The notes beneath the pieces are model-generated. The model did not search any database. It was given only the letters and a program-made list of their open reading frames with translations, and was not told the origin of the DNA. Below, in pieces: positions 17,293 through 26,185 of a stretch of DNA of 64,000 bases; within the stretch, counting starts at the first letter, position 1, and each line of letters begins with the position of its first letter. The position numbers and the translations under genes are program-made. The stretch is from SCGC-AG-212-J23 sp036559525 (GTDB lineage: Bacteria; Pseudomonadota; Gammaproteobacteria; Burkholderiales; SG8-39). The stretch covers positions 1 through 64,000 of the forward strand of contig DATBSZ010000273.1 of NCBI GenBank assembly GCA_036559525.1, in the 5' to 3' direction.

Positions 17293-18475
17293 CGCCGATG
17301 ACGAGGCTGCAGTTGCTGCCGCCGAAGCCGAAGGAATTGGTGAGCACGCGCCGCAGGCGCGCCTCCCGGGTCTCGAGAACGTAGTTGCTCTTCAGCGCAG
17401 GGTCGACGTTGCGGGTGTGGGCGCTGCCCGGAAGGAGGCCGTGCCGCAGGGCCAGCGTCGAAATGATCGCCTCGGTGATCCCGGCGGCGCCCAGCAGGTG
17501 CCCGGTAGCGCCCTTGGTCGAGCTGGCGGGCGTTTTCCGACCGAACAGATCGACGACGGCCGTGTCCTCGGCGGCGTCGTTCGAGGGCGTCGCCGTGCCG
17601 TGGAGATTGATGTAGTCGATGTCGGCCGCACCGAGCCGCGCCGAGGCGAGCGCGCGCTGCATGGCCAGCTTCGCGCCCGCGCCCTCGGGGTGCGGCGCCG
17701 ACATGTGGTACGCATCGGAGCTTTCGCCCACGCCGAGGAGTATCGGGGCGTCGGCGCTCGCGCCGGCATGCGGCTTCTCGAGCAGGGCAAAGCCCGCGCC
17801 TTCTCCGAGCGAGATGCCATCGCGCTCGCGGTCGAACGGCCGGCACGGGCGGCGCGAAGTGAGCTCGAGGGAGCGAAAGCCGTACAGCGTCGTGAGGCAC
17901 AGCGAATCCGCGCCGCCGACCACCGCGGCATCGCAGGCGCCGGCCGCGATCATGCGCGCGGCGTTGCCGAAGACCTTGGCGGTGGAGGAGCAAGCGGAGG
18001 AGACGACGAACGAAGGTCCCGCCAGGCCGAGATAGCGCCCGACGAAATCGCCGAGCGAGTAGGTGTTGGCGGTCGCGTGGTAGCGGAAGCCGCGCGGCAG
18101 GGACCCGCTCGCCGGATCGCGCCGCTGGTAGGCGAGCTCGGCCTCGAGGATGCCGGAGGTGCTGGTGCCGATGAACACACCGATGCGGCTCGCGCCATAG
18201 CGGCCGCGCGCCGCCGCTACGGCAGCGGCGAAGCCGTCCGCCTCGAGGGCCATCTGCGCAATGCGGTTGCTGCGGCAGTCGTAAGCTTCGAGGCCGCGCC
18301 GGATGCCCGCGTCCTTGAGACCAGGCACGCTTCCGACCCAGGTGTCGATCGAAGTAGTCTCGAATTCGCAAGGCGTGAGCCCGGAGCGCTTCGTGCGCAG
18401 CGCATCGAGCACCGCCGCGCTCCCGGTGCCGAGGCAGTTGACGATGGAGAACCTCGTGATCAGGAGAGGCTGCAT
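17276..18475 (-). CDS. Beta-ketoacyl-ACP synthase (KAS I/II type, ApeO-like)
   Basis: Condensing enzyme of the polyene cluster, 399 residues. The full catalytic set is present: Cys162 in VSSACSSTAKVFG, His292 in NLHGTATPSND, Lys321 and His326 in STKGATGHLLGAAG, and the C-terminal TNSFGFGGSN. It starts at an ATG overlapping the deacetylase gene by 16 bases and pairs with the chain-length factor immediately downstream. Only one active KS is encoded in the cluster, whereas the Escherichia coli cluster carries a further KS (ApeR). Confidence 0.92.
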   Translation of the reverse strand: MQPLLITRFSIVNCLGTGSAAVLDALRTKRSGLTPCEFETTSIDTWVGSVPGLKDAGIRRGLEAYDCRSNRIAQMALEADGFAAAVAAARGRYGASRIGVFIGTSTSGILEAELAYQRRDPASGSLPRGFRYHATANTYSLGDFVGRYLGLAGPSFVVSSACSSTAKVFGNAARMIAAGACDAAVVGGADSLCLTTLYGFRSLELTSRRPCRPFDRERDGISLGEGAGFALLEKPHAGASADAPILLGVGESSDAYHMSAPHPEGAGAKLAMQRALASARLGAADIDYINLHGTATPSNDAAEDTAVVDLFGRKTPASSTKGATGHLLGAAGITEAIISTLALRHGLLPGSAHTRNVDPALKSNYVLETREARLRRVLTNSFGFGGSNCSLVIGDARVH

Positions 18476-19224
18476 GCCGCGGGAAGGGAAACGCACTTGA
18501 GGCCGCGCGCGGCGAGCTGCTCGAGCAGGGCGGGCAGGACGGCGAGCGAAAGCGGCTCGCTGTCGTGCAGCAGGAGCACGTCGCCCGCCGCGAGCCCGGC
18601 GGTGAGGCGCCCGAGCACCCTGGCGGGGTCGCGCGCAACCGTGTCCAGGCCGCGGCGCGTCCACGAGACGTAGCGCAGTCCCATCGGCGGGAGGACGAGG
18701 CCGAGGAACGGGCTGCGGAAGCCGGCCGGCGCGCGGAAGAACTGCGGCGCTTGCCCGGTGATGGCGGCGACGGTGGCCTGCGCGCGCTCGACCTCGCGCC
18801 GCAGGAGGGAGATGCCGTAGAACGCGAAGGCGTGAGAATGGCGGTCGCTGTGGTTCTCGACGCTGTGGCCGCGGCGCACGATCTCGCGCACGATCTCCGG
18901 ATGCGCCCGCGCCCTTTCCCCGACGCAGAAAAAGCTCGCCTTGGCCTGGTAGCGCTCGAGGAGCTCGAGGACGCGAGGTGTCAGCTCCGGATGCGGGCCG
19001 TCGTCGAACGTCAGGCACACGTGCCGGTGCGCGGCGGCGGCGGCCGGGAGCCGGCTCAGGTTCGGCCCGAGCAGGCGGCCGCGCACGTGAAACACTCCGG
19101 CGGCGATCACGAGATGATTGGCGATGAGCGCCGCGCCAACCCAGGGCCACATCCCGGGCGCGAGCGCGAGGACGATCACGCCGGCTGCGTGCACCAGGAT
19201 GGAAACGCGGATCACGGGCGTCAT
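18460..19224 (-). CDS. Polysaccharide deacetylase (NodB domain) with N-terminal membrane segments
   Basis: A 254-residue carbohydrate esterase family 4 protein. Two hydrophobic N-terminal segments (about 5-22 and 26-45) anchor it in the inner membrane. The NodB domain follows, with catalytic/metal motif TFDDGPHP (72-79), the zinc-ligand motif VENHSDRHSH (His125, His129), and RAPAGFRSP. Such enzymes remove N- or O-acyl groups from glycans. Inside the polyene operon it might deacetylate a sugar added by the GT2 enzyme; this is inference. Confidence 0.85.
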   Translation of the reverse strand: MTPVIRVSILVHAAGVIVLALAPGMWPWVGAALIANHLVIAAGVFHVRGRLLGPNLSRLPAAAAAHRHVCLTFDDGPHPELTPRVLELLERYQAKASFFCVGERARAHPEIVREIVRRGHSVENHSDRHSHAFAFYGISLLRREVERAQATVAAITGQAPQFFRAPAGFRSPFLGLVLPPMGLRYVSWTRRGLDTVARDPARVLGRLTAGLAAGDVLLLHDSEPLSLAVLPALLEQLAARGLKCVSLPAACSLS

Positions 19225-19790
19225 GCCGGCTTCGGGAAGAGCGGCTTTTCAAGCACGGCCCGCCACAATTGAATCCAGGTCGGCCAATCGTGCGCGCCCG
19301 GCATCCTGATCACGCGCTCGGCCGGCAGCTGGCGGGCAAGCATCTCGCTCGCCGCCGCGTAGCGGTCGCCGGTACCGAAGCCGAGATAGGCGGCGGGAAA
19401 CCACTTTGCGTCGGCCGGTTCGAGCGCGTCGGGGCCGCGCGAGCCGAGAAACGGCGCGAGCAGGATCATCGCCTCGAGCTCGGCCGCGCGCCGGCGCGCA
19501 AGAGAGATGCAGCCATAGCCGCCGAGCGAGATCCCCATGAGCCAGATGCGAGCGTAGCCGTTGGCGCGCATCGGCGCGATGACGTCTGCCGCAAGGCGCT
19601 CGCCGACGCTGCCCTCGAGGTAGTAGTCCGCGTCGGCATCCATGACCGCGACATCGAGCGGCGATCCCCGCTCGCGAAGCGCGGCCACGAAGCCCCGGTC
19701 CACCAGGTCTTGCGCGCAAGCCTTGGCGGGCGGCAGCATGACGAGCAGATTGCCGCTCGCGCCCGGCGCGCGGTCATGAAGCGCGCGCAT
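19221..19790 (-). CDS. Alpha/beta hydrolase
   Basis: A 189-residue small alpha/beta hydrolase. The nucleophile elbow is GISLGG (Ser88), and a GAHDW motif near the C-terminus supplies the likely catalytic His. No lid domain. Its stop overlaps the start of the deacetylase gene (ATGA) and its start overlaps the exporter gene, so it belongs to the polyene operon. Thioesterase or lipid-esterase activity releasing or transferring the polyene is possible; no close family name recognised. Confidence 0.75.
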   Translation of the reverse strand: MRALHDRAPGASGNLLVMLPPAKACAQDLVDRGFVAALRERGSPLDVAVMDADADYYLEGSVGERLAADVIAPMRANGYARIWLMGISLGGYGCISLARRRAAELEAMILLAPFLGSRGPDALEPADAKWFPAAYLGFGTGDRYAAASEMLARQLPAERVIRMPGAHDWPTWIQLWRAVLEKPLFPKPA

Positions 19791-22107
19791 AGGCCCCTTC
19801 GGCGCCGGATGGCCTGCTCAGGATCGCTGAGAACACCAGCGCCATCGCCGCGCCGAGGCCCACGGTGGAGCCGATGGCGTTCAGCACCGGCACGGAGGAG
19901 AACGCGAGCAGGCCGAACCCGATCACGGTGGTGACGGCGGCGAACACGAGGGACAGGATGGTGCGGCCGCGGTCCTGGACAGGCGCCGCGCGATCGAAGA
20001 ACAGCGAATAATTCGACCCGACCGCCACCACGAGCAGCAGCCCGACGAGGTGGAAAATGGAAAGCTCGTGGCCGCCCAGCGCGAGCAGCCCGCAGGTCAC
20101 GAGCGCCGCGGCGGCGAGCGGCGCCAGCACGTCGAACACGCGCCGCGGCGAGCGCAGCGCAGCGAGCAGGAGCGCGACGATCGCGGCGGCGCCCAGCAGC
20201 GAATTGATCTGCGCCTCGCGCAGATAGCCGCGATAGAGCTCGTCCAATTCCTGCCGCAGGTCGAGAAGCACGCCGGCCGAAGTTCCCGCCACGGCGCCGG
20301 CGATGGCCTTGGCGTCACTCACCCCGCGCAGCGGCAGCATCGCCGCCCAGCCAGTGGGCCGCTTCACGAGCAGCGCATCCAGCCTGAGCGCGAGGCTCGT
20401 ACCCTGCAGGCTCGCACGGTCGAGCAGCGGCATGGTGCGCGCGGCGCCGACGTCGCGCACGAAGGGCTCGAACACGTTCGGGCGGAAGGCGAGCCCTTTC
20501 TGAGCCTCCTGCAGGTTTTGCCGCAGCGTCGGCGGCGGCGGTAGCGCCGCCTGGCGCTCGCGTTGCGCCGCTTCGCTCGGCAGGTAGGCGGCGGGCGAAT
20601 CGAAGCCCTGCAGCCAGCCTTTGGCCACCGCATCGCGCAATGCCAGCGCGGCCCGCTCGGCTGCCTGCAGCGCGGCCTGCTCGTCCGCGGCGTGCACGAC
20701 GACGAGATAGCGCGGGTCCGGGGCGCCGAGGTCCTGGCGCAGCTCGCGGTCGAGCGCTTGCTCGCGCGGCGAGATCGGGCTCAAGCTCGCAGCCGAGCCG
20801 CTCCACAGGGGCTGCGGGCGCAGCAGGAGGAATGCGGCTGCGGCCGCGATCAAGACAACCAGCGGATAGCGCAGCCGGGGCGCCGCGCGCGCGAGCGCCA
20901 TGACCCTCGGCGCGAATCCCGCTACGGCGGCGACGGCGAATCCGCGCGGCAGCCACGCAGGCAGGGCCCACCGCGTAACGGCGGCGGCGACGACGAGCCC
21001 GGCAATGGAGAACAGGCCGAGCTGCGCAAGACCGGTGAAGCCTGAAAAGAGCATTGCGCTGAACCCGCAGATCGACGTAGCCAGCCCGAGCCGCAACGTC
21101 GGCCAGATGCGCTCGAAAGTGCTCTGCGCCGTCGCGCCGGGCGCGTTCTGCGTGAAGAGATAGATCGCGTAGTCCACGGCCTCGCCGATCAGCGTCACGC
21201 CGAAAGCGAGCGTGATGCCGTGCACCGAGCCGAACGCGAGGCTGACGGCGGCGACGCCGGCGAGCGCGCCGCTCGCCACCGGCAGCAGCCCGAGGCCGAG
21301 GACGCGCACCGAGCGGTAAAGCGCGATCAGCATGGCGGCGATGAGCACCGTCGCGATGAGCGAGAACCGCCACGCGTCGGCGCGGATCTTGTCGCGGCTC
21401 GCGACCGAAAAGACGCCCGGCCCGGTCACCTGCAGCCGGGCGCCGGCGCCGGCGGCCGCGGCCGCGAACGAATCCTGGATCAGTCCCAGCGCGCGCTTTT
21501 GCGCATCGATGTCCGAGGCCGCGGCGCGTGTCTGCGCGACGAGGAGCGCGCGGCGGCTATCCTCCGAGAACCATACGCCCCCGTGCAGCCGCGGGCGCGT
21601 CGCCGGCGCGAGCTCTTCGAGCAGGCGCAGCAGCTCGCCGCCGGGATCCGAAGCCGACAGTCGCTGCAACAGCACGCCCGCAGGCGACGCGAGTTGTGCG
21701 AGAAGCTCTTCCAGGCTCGCCCGCAGGCCCGCCGCCGAGAAGCGCTCGGCCTTGACCGCGGGGCTAAGAAGGTAGCGGTGGCGCCAGACGAGATCGCGGT
21801 CCTTCTCGAAGCCCGCCTCCTCGCCGTTGTTCACCGCGGCGAATTCGCGCGAGGCGCGCAGTGAAGCCGCGAGGCGCTTGCTGACCTCCGCGAGCCGATC
21901 GGGGGAGTCCCCCTGCACCCCGATCAGGGTCAGCCGCGACACCACGCCGTCGCGCAGCTGCTCGACCAGCGCCTGCTGGACGGGGGAGGGCGATCGCGGC
22001 AGAAAGGCCGACAGGTCGGTGCTGAACTCGGTGCGCGCGATGACCGCGGCGCACGCCGCGGCGCCTGCGATCCACGCCGCAAGCGCCCAGCGCGCGGCCG
22101 GGCTCAC
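19774..22107 (-). CDS. MMPL/RND-family exporter of the polyene cluster
   Basis: A 777-residue inner-membrane transporter with the two-fold RND layout: one N-terminal span (WALAAWIAGAAACAAVIA), a large periplasmic loop, five spans including GVTLIGEAVDYAIYLF, a second loop, and five more including VVAVGSNYSLFFDRA and the C-terminal block. The acidic residue in the GEAVDY motif suits proton coupling. MMPL proteins of this type accompany aryl-polyene clusters and are thought to move the lipid-linked pigment out of the inner membrane together with a LolA-like carrier. The GTG start (22107) overlaps the stop of the LolA gene. Confidence 0.88.
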   Translation of the reverse strand: MSPAARWALAAWIAGAAACAAVIARTEFSTDLSAFLPRSPSPVQQALVEQLRDGVVSRLTLIGVQGDSPDRLAEVSKRLAASLRASREFAAVNNGEEAGFEKDRDLVWRHRYLLSPAVKAERFSAAGLRASLEELLAQLASPAGVLLQRLSASDPGGELLRLLEELAPATRPRLHGGVWFSEDSRRALLVAQTRAAASDIDAQKRALGLIQDSFAAAAAGAGARLQVTGPGVFSVASRDKIRADAWRFSLIATVLIAAMLIALYRSVRVLGLGLLPVASGALAGVAAVSLAFGSVHGITLAFGVTLIGEAVDYAIYLFTQNAPGATAQSTFERIWPTLRLGLATSICGFSAMLFSGFTGLAQLGLFSIAGLVVAAAVTRWALPAWLPRGFAVAAVAGFAPRVMALARAAPRLRYPLVVLIAAAAAFLLLRPQPLWSGSAASLSPISPREQALDRELRQDLGAPDPRYLVVVHAADEQAALQAAERAALALRDAVAKGWLQGFDSPAAYLPSEAAQRERQAALPPPPTLRQNLQEAQKGLAFRPNVFEPFVRDVGAARTMPLLDRASLQGTSLALRLDALLVKRPTGWAAMLPLRGVSDAKAIAGAVAGTSAGVLLDLRQELDELYRGYLREAQINSLLGAAAIVALLLAALRSPRRVFDVLAPLAAAALVTCGLLALGGHELSIFHLVGLLLVVAVGSNYSLFFDRAAPVQDRGRTILSLVFAAVTTVIGFGLLAFSSVPVLNAIGSTVGLGAAMALVFSAILSRPSGAEGAYARAS

Positions 22108-22700
22108 CCGGCCTCCCGGGTAACCTCGGTCACCGAGCGGTCGCCGCCGGCTTCGTCGATCTCGATCCGGTTCACCCAGGTGCCGCTGCCGCCGACGCGG
22201 ATCTCGCTCGCCGCCTGCCGCATGCGCGGCTCCTTCGGCCTGAGCCGCAGGCGCCACGCGCCCGCGTCACCCTCCAGGCGCACTTCGTAGAATCGCTGCA
22301 AGGTCGCGAGGTCCCCGTTGAGCGTGGAACGCATGCTTTCCACGAAGGCCCACAGTACCGGGTGCTCCTGCAGCGGGAAAGTGCGGCGCTGTCCCTTGTC
22401 CTTGCGCTCGACGATCAGTCGGTCGCCCTCCAGGATCAGGCTCTCCTGCCGTGGCGACGTCATGTGCTTCTCGAGCCTGCCCGGCGCGACGTAAACCAGG
22501 GTGCCCGAGGATTCGAGCGGCGCGTTGAGCATCGCGAAGTGCTTGCGCTCGACGAACCTGCCGCGCGCGCTCTTGACCTGCGCGAGGTCTTTCATCAGCC
22601 GCTCGAGCACGAGCGTCGGCTTGTCCTGCGCTTGGGCGAGCGCGGGCGCAAGGCACCCCAGGGCCAGGACCACAGCCGCGAGCCTATGCCCAGTAGTCAT
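22104..22700 (-). CDS. LolA-like periplasmic outer-membrane lipid carrier
   Basis: A 198-residue protein with a cleavable signal peptide (RLAAVVLALGCLAPALAQAQ) and a LolA-like beta-half-barrel (VKSARGRFVERKHF, LNAPLESSGTLVYVAPGRLEK). Unlike the housekeeping LolA it is found in aryl-polyene operons, next to the MMPL exporter, and probably shuttles the pigment-bearing lipid through the periplasm. The ATG at 22700 overlaps the acyltransferase gene by 17 bases. Confidence 0.85.
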   Translation of the reverse strand: MTTGHRLAAVVLALGCLAPALAQAQDKPTLVLERLMKDLAQVKSARGRFVERKHFAMLNAPLESSGTLVYVAPGRLEKHMTSPRQESLILEGDRLIVERKDKGQRRTFPLQEHPVLWAFVESMRSTLNGDLATLQRFYEVRLEGDAGAWRLRLRPKEPRMRQAASEIRVGGSGTWVNRIEIDEAGGDRSVTEVTREAG

Positions 22701-23598
22701 AGAAGTTGAACCAGTTGTACGGGGCCTCGCGGCAGTGGTGCTCCAGGCGCTTCGCGTAGCGCTCGACCCAGGGCCGCACCGACTCTTCGCGGTTGCGCCG
22801 CTCGAGCGGAATTGCATCGGCGAAGGTCTCCAAGTGGATCTCGTAACGCCGGCCGCCACGGTAGATGCCAAAGAACAGGACCACCGGCGCCTGCACCAGC
22901 CCCGCGAGCAGCAGCGGGCCGAGCGGAAAGCGGGCTTCGCCGCCCAGGAACTCGCAGCGGTAGGTGCGCTCGCTCCTCCATGCCCGGTCGCCGAGTATGC
23001 CGACGATCTCTCCGCGCGCGAGGCATTCGTGCACGCGCAGCAGCGCGTCCGGGCTGCCGAGCGGGATTACGCGCGCCTCGGCGCCCGGCGCAAGCGGGCG
23101 CAGCACGCTGTTCAGCTTCCCGGCGTTGTCCACGTACATCAGGATGTTGATCGGCGGCACGCCTTCGCCGGGTCCGCACGCCCGCAGCACCTCGAAGCTG
23201 CCGAGGTGCGATCCGAGAAGGATGCAGCCGCGGCCGTCGCGCAGCAGCGCCTGCGTTTGCAAGCCAGCGTGGATTTGCACGTCGTAGGAAGAGATCCTGC
23301 CCGCCAGGAAATAGACGCGATCCTGGATGGTCGAGGCGAAGGTGTAGTAGTGGCGAAACACGTCGCCGAGCGTCGCGCGCCGGCCGAGAACGCGCCGCAG
23401 GTAGCCTGCCGAAGCGCTGCGCGCGTGCGACGAGAACAGAACGAAGTAGGCGCAGATCGGAACCAGCAGGATCCGGCCGAGCGGTCGGCCGAGCGCCAGC
23501 ATCAGCCAGACCGCCAGGCGCATCGCGAGCACGCTGCCGCGCTCGGGGTGCTCGACCCAGTCCGGAGGCGCAGCTACTCGGCCGGGCTGGCGGAGCAT
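22684..23598 (-). CDS. Lysophospholipid acyltransferase (LpxL-like) of the polyene cluster
   Basis: A roughly 304-residue acyltransferase of the LpxL/lysophospholipid group: VEHPERGSVLAMRLAVWLML near the N-terminus, a membrane segment (GRPLGRILLVPICAYFVLF), HLGSFEVLR replacing the HxxxxD motif with H-x4-E, and GILGDRAW. It would transfer the finished polyene acyl chain from ACP to a glycerolipid. The start is uncertain: ATG 23598 overlaps the upstream dehydratase by 25 bases, and an ATG at 23640 would add only non-conserved basic residues. Confidence 0.83.
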   Translation of the reverse strand: MLRQPGRVAAPPDWVEHPERGSVLAMRLAVWLMLALGRPLGRILLVPICAYFVLFSSHARSASAGYLRRVLGRRATLGDVFRHYYTFASTIQDRVYFLAGRISSYDVQIHAGLQTQALLRDGRGCILLGSHLGSFEVLRACGPGEGVPPINILMYVDNAGKLNSVLRPLAPGAEARVIPLGSPDALLRVHECLARGEIVGILGDRAWRSERTYRCEFLGGEARFPLGPLLLAGLVQAPVVLFFGIYRGGRRYEIHLETFADAIPLERRNREESVRPWVERYAKRLEHHCREAPYNWFNFYDYWA

Positions 23599-23879
23599 TC
23601 GACTTCGCCCACGAGCACGGTGTTGCCCTTTACCGCGCACTCGAACTTGATGGAGCCCAAGCCGTCGCTGAACTCGATGAGAACCTCGTCGCCGGGCCGC
23701 GCGGGAGAGGGAAACTTGGCGCGCCGGATGCGATACGGCGCGAGGCTTACGCCGAGGTCGGCTTCGATCAGCCGCACCGCCTCGCTTAGCAGGACCGCGC
23801 CCGGGATGACCGGGTTGCCGGGAAAGTGGCCTTGCGCGGCGGGATGCTCAGCGCTCAGCCGCTGCCGAATTGTCGCCAC
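23574..23879 (-). CDS. FabZ-like 3-hydroxyacyl-ACP dehydratase (ApeI-like, hot-dog)
   Basis: A short 101-residue hot-dog protein carrying the FabZ/FabA active-site signature HFPGNPVIPGAVLL near residue 18 (catalytic His). It is shorter than housekeeping FabZ and matches the stand-alone ApeI type. One base separates it from the ligase gene upstream. Together with the second dehydratase it would form the conjugated double bonds. Confidence 0.85.
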   Translation of the reverse strand: MATIRQRLSAEHPAAQGHFPGNPVIPGAVLLSEAVRLIEADLGVSLAPYRIRRAKFPSPARPGDEVLIEFSDGLGSIKFECAVKGNTVLVGEVECSASPAE

Positions 23880-23880
23880 G

Positions 23881-25173
23881 TCAGCCGACTTTCGCCACGA
23901 GGCTGTCGAGCTCGGCGCGCGGCAGCTTTCCCGTCTCCGTGCGCGGCAGCGACTCCACGATGCACAGCGGCCGCGGAAGGAACGCGGGATCGATACGCTG
24001 CCGCAGCGCCGCCAGGATGGTCTCGGCGGTGAGCCCCGGGGCGACCGCGAAAGCGGCCAGCCGGGTGACGCCGCCCGGGTCGTCGGCTGGCACGACGAAC
24101 GCGCCGTCGCGCACGCCGGGAATCGAGGTCAGGTGATGGTTGAGGCTGGCGAGCGAGGTGCGCTTGCCGGCGACGTTGACGAGATCCGCGGTCCTGCCAT
24201 GCAGCAAAAAGCGGCCGCGGGTCTGCAGCTCGATGACGTCGCTCAGCAGGAACTCCATGGGCGCCTGCCCGCCCTTCACCCAGGTGCCTTTCTCGTCCTG
24301 GCGCATCGTGAGGTGGGGGAAGAGCTGCCATTCGGCCGATTCGCTCGGGCGCCGGGTCGCCACCAGTCCCGCCTCCGTGCAGCCGTAAATCTCGTGCAGC
24401 GGAGCGCCCAGGCGCGCCTCGGCTTCGACAGCGAGCGGCGTCGGCAGCGGCGCGGTGGAGGACAGGAGGAAATCCAGTGACGGCAGGGCGGTTGCGTCCG
24501 CCAGCAGCGCACGCAGGTGTACCGGCGTGGTCACCAGGCCGCGCGGCCTTGGCAGCGCCTCGAGCTCGGCGCAGATATCCGCCGGAAAAAACGGGCGCCC
24601 GCCATGCAGCACGAGCGCGCCCTGGAGCGGCAGGAGCACCGTGGATTCCAGGCCGTACAGGTGCTGCGGCGGCACGGTGCCGAGGATCGCCATGCCCGGG
24701 AAGTCGCGGATGCGCAGGCGCTCGATTTCGGCGATCGCCGTCGCCACCAGAGCGCCCCAGGACTTGGGATGCGGCACGGGATCGCCGGTCGAGCCGGAGG
24801 TAAATACGATGGCGGCGATGCGCTCCTCCGGTATCGCCGGGACCGCGGGCGACGGGACGCCGCGTCCACCGTCGGCCGCTGCGAAGTCGTCGTCGAGGCA
24901 ATAGAGATCCGGGTAGTCGCGAACCAGCCTCTCGATCACGTCGGGCGTGTGGGTGGGCGGCATGAGGCTGATCTGGCCGCGCACCAGCGCCGCCGCAAAG
25001 CCGGCGGTGAAGCGAAAACGGTCCGTGCAGAGGTTGATGACGTATCGGCGATCCGGAAGCGCCTCGGCGAGGCGCGCGACCTCGGCGAGAAATTCGCCGG
25101 CGCGCACGAGCTCGCCTTGCCGCTGCGCGAAAAGCGCATCCGGATCGTGGCGAACGAGGGGCTGAGCGGCCAT
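23881..25173 (-). CDS. AMP-dependent acyl/aryl-ACP synthetase (ApeH-like)
   Basis: A 430-residue ANL-family adenylating enzyme. The P-loop-like motif VFTSGSTGDPVPHPKSW is at about 146-162, with IYGCTEAGLVA and LLHGRTADLVNVAGKRTS, and the C-terminal lysine motif PRTETGKLPRAEL. In aryl-polyene pathways this enzyme activates the aromatic starter (4-hydroxybenzoate or similar) and loads it on the ACP. It is not fused to a dehydratase, which is encoded separately next door. ATG 25173 chosen: it lies just after the stop of the membrane protein gene. Confidence 0.88.
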   Translation of the reverse strand: MAAQPLVRHDPDALFAQRQGELVRAGEFLAEVARLAEALPDRRYVINLCTDRFRFTAGFAAALVRGQISLMPPTHTPDVIERLVRDYPDLYCLDDDFAAADGGRGVPSPAVPAIPEERIAAIVFTSGSTGDPVPHPKSWGALVATAIAEIERLRIRDFPGMAILGTVPPQHLYGLESTVLLPLQGALVLHGGRPFFPADICAELEALPRPRGLVTTPVHLRALLADATALPSLDFLLSSTAPLPTPLAVEAEARLGAPLHEIYGCTEAGLVATRRPSESAEWQLFPHLTMRQDEKGTWVKGGQAPMEFLLSDVIELQTRGRFLLHGRTADLVNVAGKRTSLASLNHHLTSIPGVRDGAFVVPADDPGGVTRLAAFAVAPGLTAETILAALRQRIDPAFLPRPLCIVESLPRTETGKLPRAELDSLVAKVG

Positions 25174-25183
25174 CGGCGACGCC

Positions 25184-25849
25184 TCAGCGCGACAGCAAGC
25201 TCGACGCGCGGTCCTTCGCGTAAGCCTGTATCGCGGTGGCAATCGACGACTGCGGCAGGTGGCGGTAGCGGATCACGCGGTACAGGTAGTCGAGCGCGAA
25301 CATCAGCCCGACGAGCGGGAAGCTGAGCACGTTGATGAACAACGACCAGCTCTCGAGCGATCCATAGGCGAGGAGAAGCGCGGAGCCCGCGAGCTGCGCC
25401 GCGAAGAACACGCACCACGCGGCCGTGAGCCTGCGCGTGTAGCGTTCCATGGCCGGCGGCAACGTAGCGCCGTGCGCTTGGCGCGCGAGGCGCGCCAAGC
25501 GGGTAATGATGGCTTCCCGCCCGGGGAGCAGCGTGCGGCCAAACAGCCACAGCATGAAGGAATACGCCGCGGCGTGAGGCACGCCGTAGAGCACCGTGGT
25601 TCCCAGCCCCGTGCCGTGCGCGAGCAGCCACGTGGCGCCGGCGGCGCCGGCGACGATGAGGAGCCACAGCATCCGCTTCTGCGAGCGCGCGATGAGCCAG
25701 CAACCCAGCGCCGCCATCGGCGCCATCACCAGGAGGGTTCGCGCCGGATCGCCGGCGCTGCCGGCGAGCCCGACATGGATCAGGATCGGGTAGCCGACGA
25801 TGGCGGCGGCGGCCAGCACCTTCCAGGCGATGGCGGCCGGGCGCGCCAT
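25184..25849 (-). CDS. COG4648-type integral membrane protein of aryl-polyene clusters
   Basis: A 221-residue membrane protein with about six hydrophobic spans (for example VLAAAAIVGYPILIHVG, LLVMAPMAALGCWLIA, LYGVPHAAAYSFMLWLFG, LFINVLSFPLVGLMFALDYLYR). Proteins of this type (COG4648) occur in aryl-polyene operons between the ACP and the ligase; their function is unknown, perhaps scaffolding the synthase at the membrane. Its stop precedes the ligase start by ten bases. Confidence 0.8.
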   Translation of the reverse strand: MARPAAIAWKVLAAAAIVGYPILIHVGLAGSAGDPARTLLVMAPMAALGCWLIARSQKRMLWLLIVAGAAGATWLLAHGTGLGTTVLYGVPHAAAYSFMLWLFGRTLLPGREAIITRLARLARQAHGATLPPAMERYTRRLTAAWCVFFAAQLAGSALLLAYGSLESWSLFINVLSFPLVGLMFALDYLYRVIRYRHLPQSSIATAIQAYAKDRASSLLSR

Positions 25850-25850
25850 T

Positions 25851-26150
25851 TCAGGGCGCCCGGTGCGCCTGGATGTGCTGGCTGAGACTGCGCAGGGAAC
25901 TGAAGATGCTTGCGTTGTTCTTGTTGTCGGACCGCAGCTTGACGCCGTAGGCCTTGGAGATCGCGAGCGCGATCTCCAGCACGTCGATCGAGTCGAGGCC
26001 CAGCCCGTCGCCGTACAAGGGCGCGGTCGGGCTGACTTCCGCCGGCTCCATTTCCAGCTTGAGGGTGGCGACGATGACGCGGGCCAATTCCAGCTCTTCC
26101 GCGGTCAGCGCGTCCGTCTGCGGAGCAATCTCTGTGGTGACGATGCTCAT
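25851..26150 (-). CDS. Acyl carrier protein of the polyene cluster
   Basis: A 99-residue ACP. The phosphopantetheine attachment site is Ser54 in GLGLDSIDVLEIALAI. First gene of the operon, with GGAG eight bases before ATG 26150 and a TATAAT promoter just upstream. The Escherichia coli cluster has two ACPs; only this one is seen here, so it would have to carry both starter and growing chain, or a second lies elsewhere. The Asn/Lys-rich stretch after residue 75 is unusual for an ACP. Confidence 0.9.
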   Translation of the reverse strand: MSIVTTEIAPQTDALTAEELELARVIVATLKLEMEPAEVSPTAPLYGDGLGLDSIDVLEIALAISKAYGVKLRSDNKNNASIFSSLRSLSQHIQAHRAP

Positions 26151-26185
26151 GTTTCGCTCCAATGGCCGTTGGGCTCTTTGATCGG

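Noticed and set aside
22501..24480. Long plus-strand open frame (659 codons) inside the polyene cluster
   Set aside because: It lies opposite four overlapping genes with clear family motifs; its translation has no domain and shadow-like composition.
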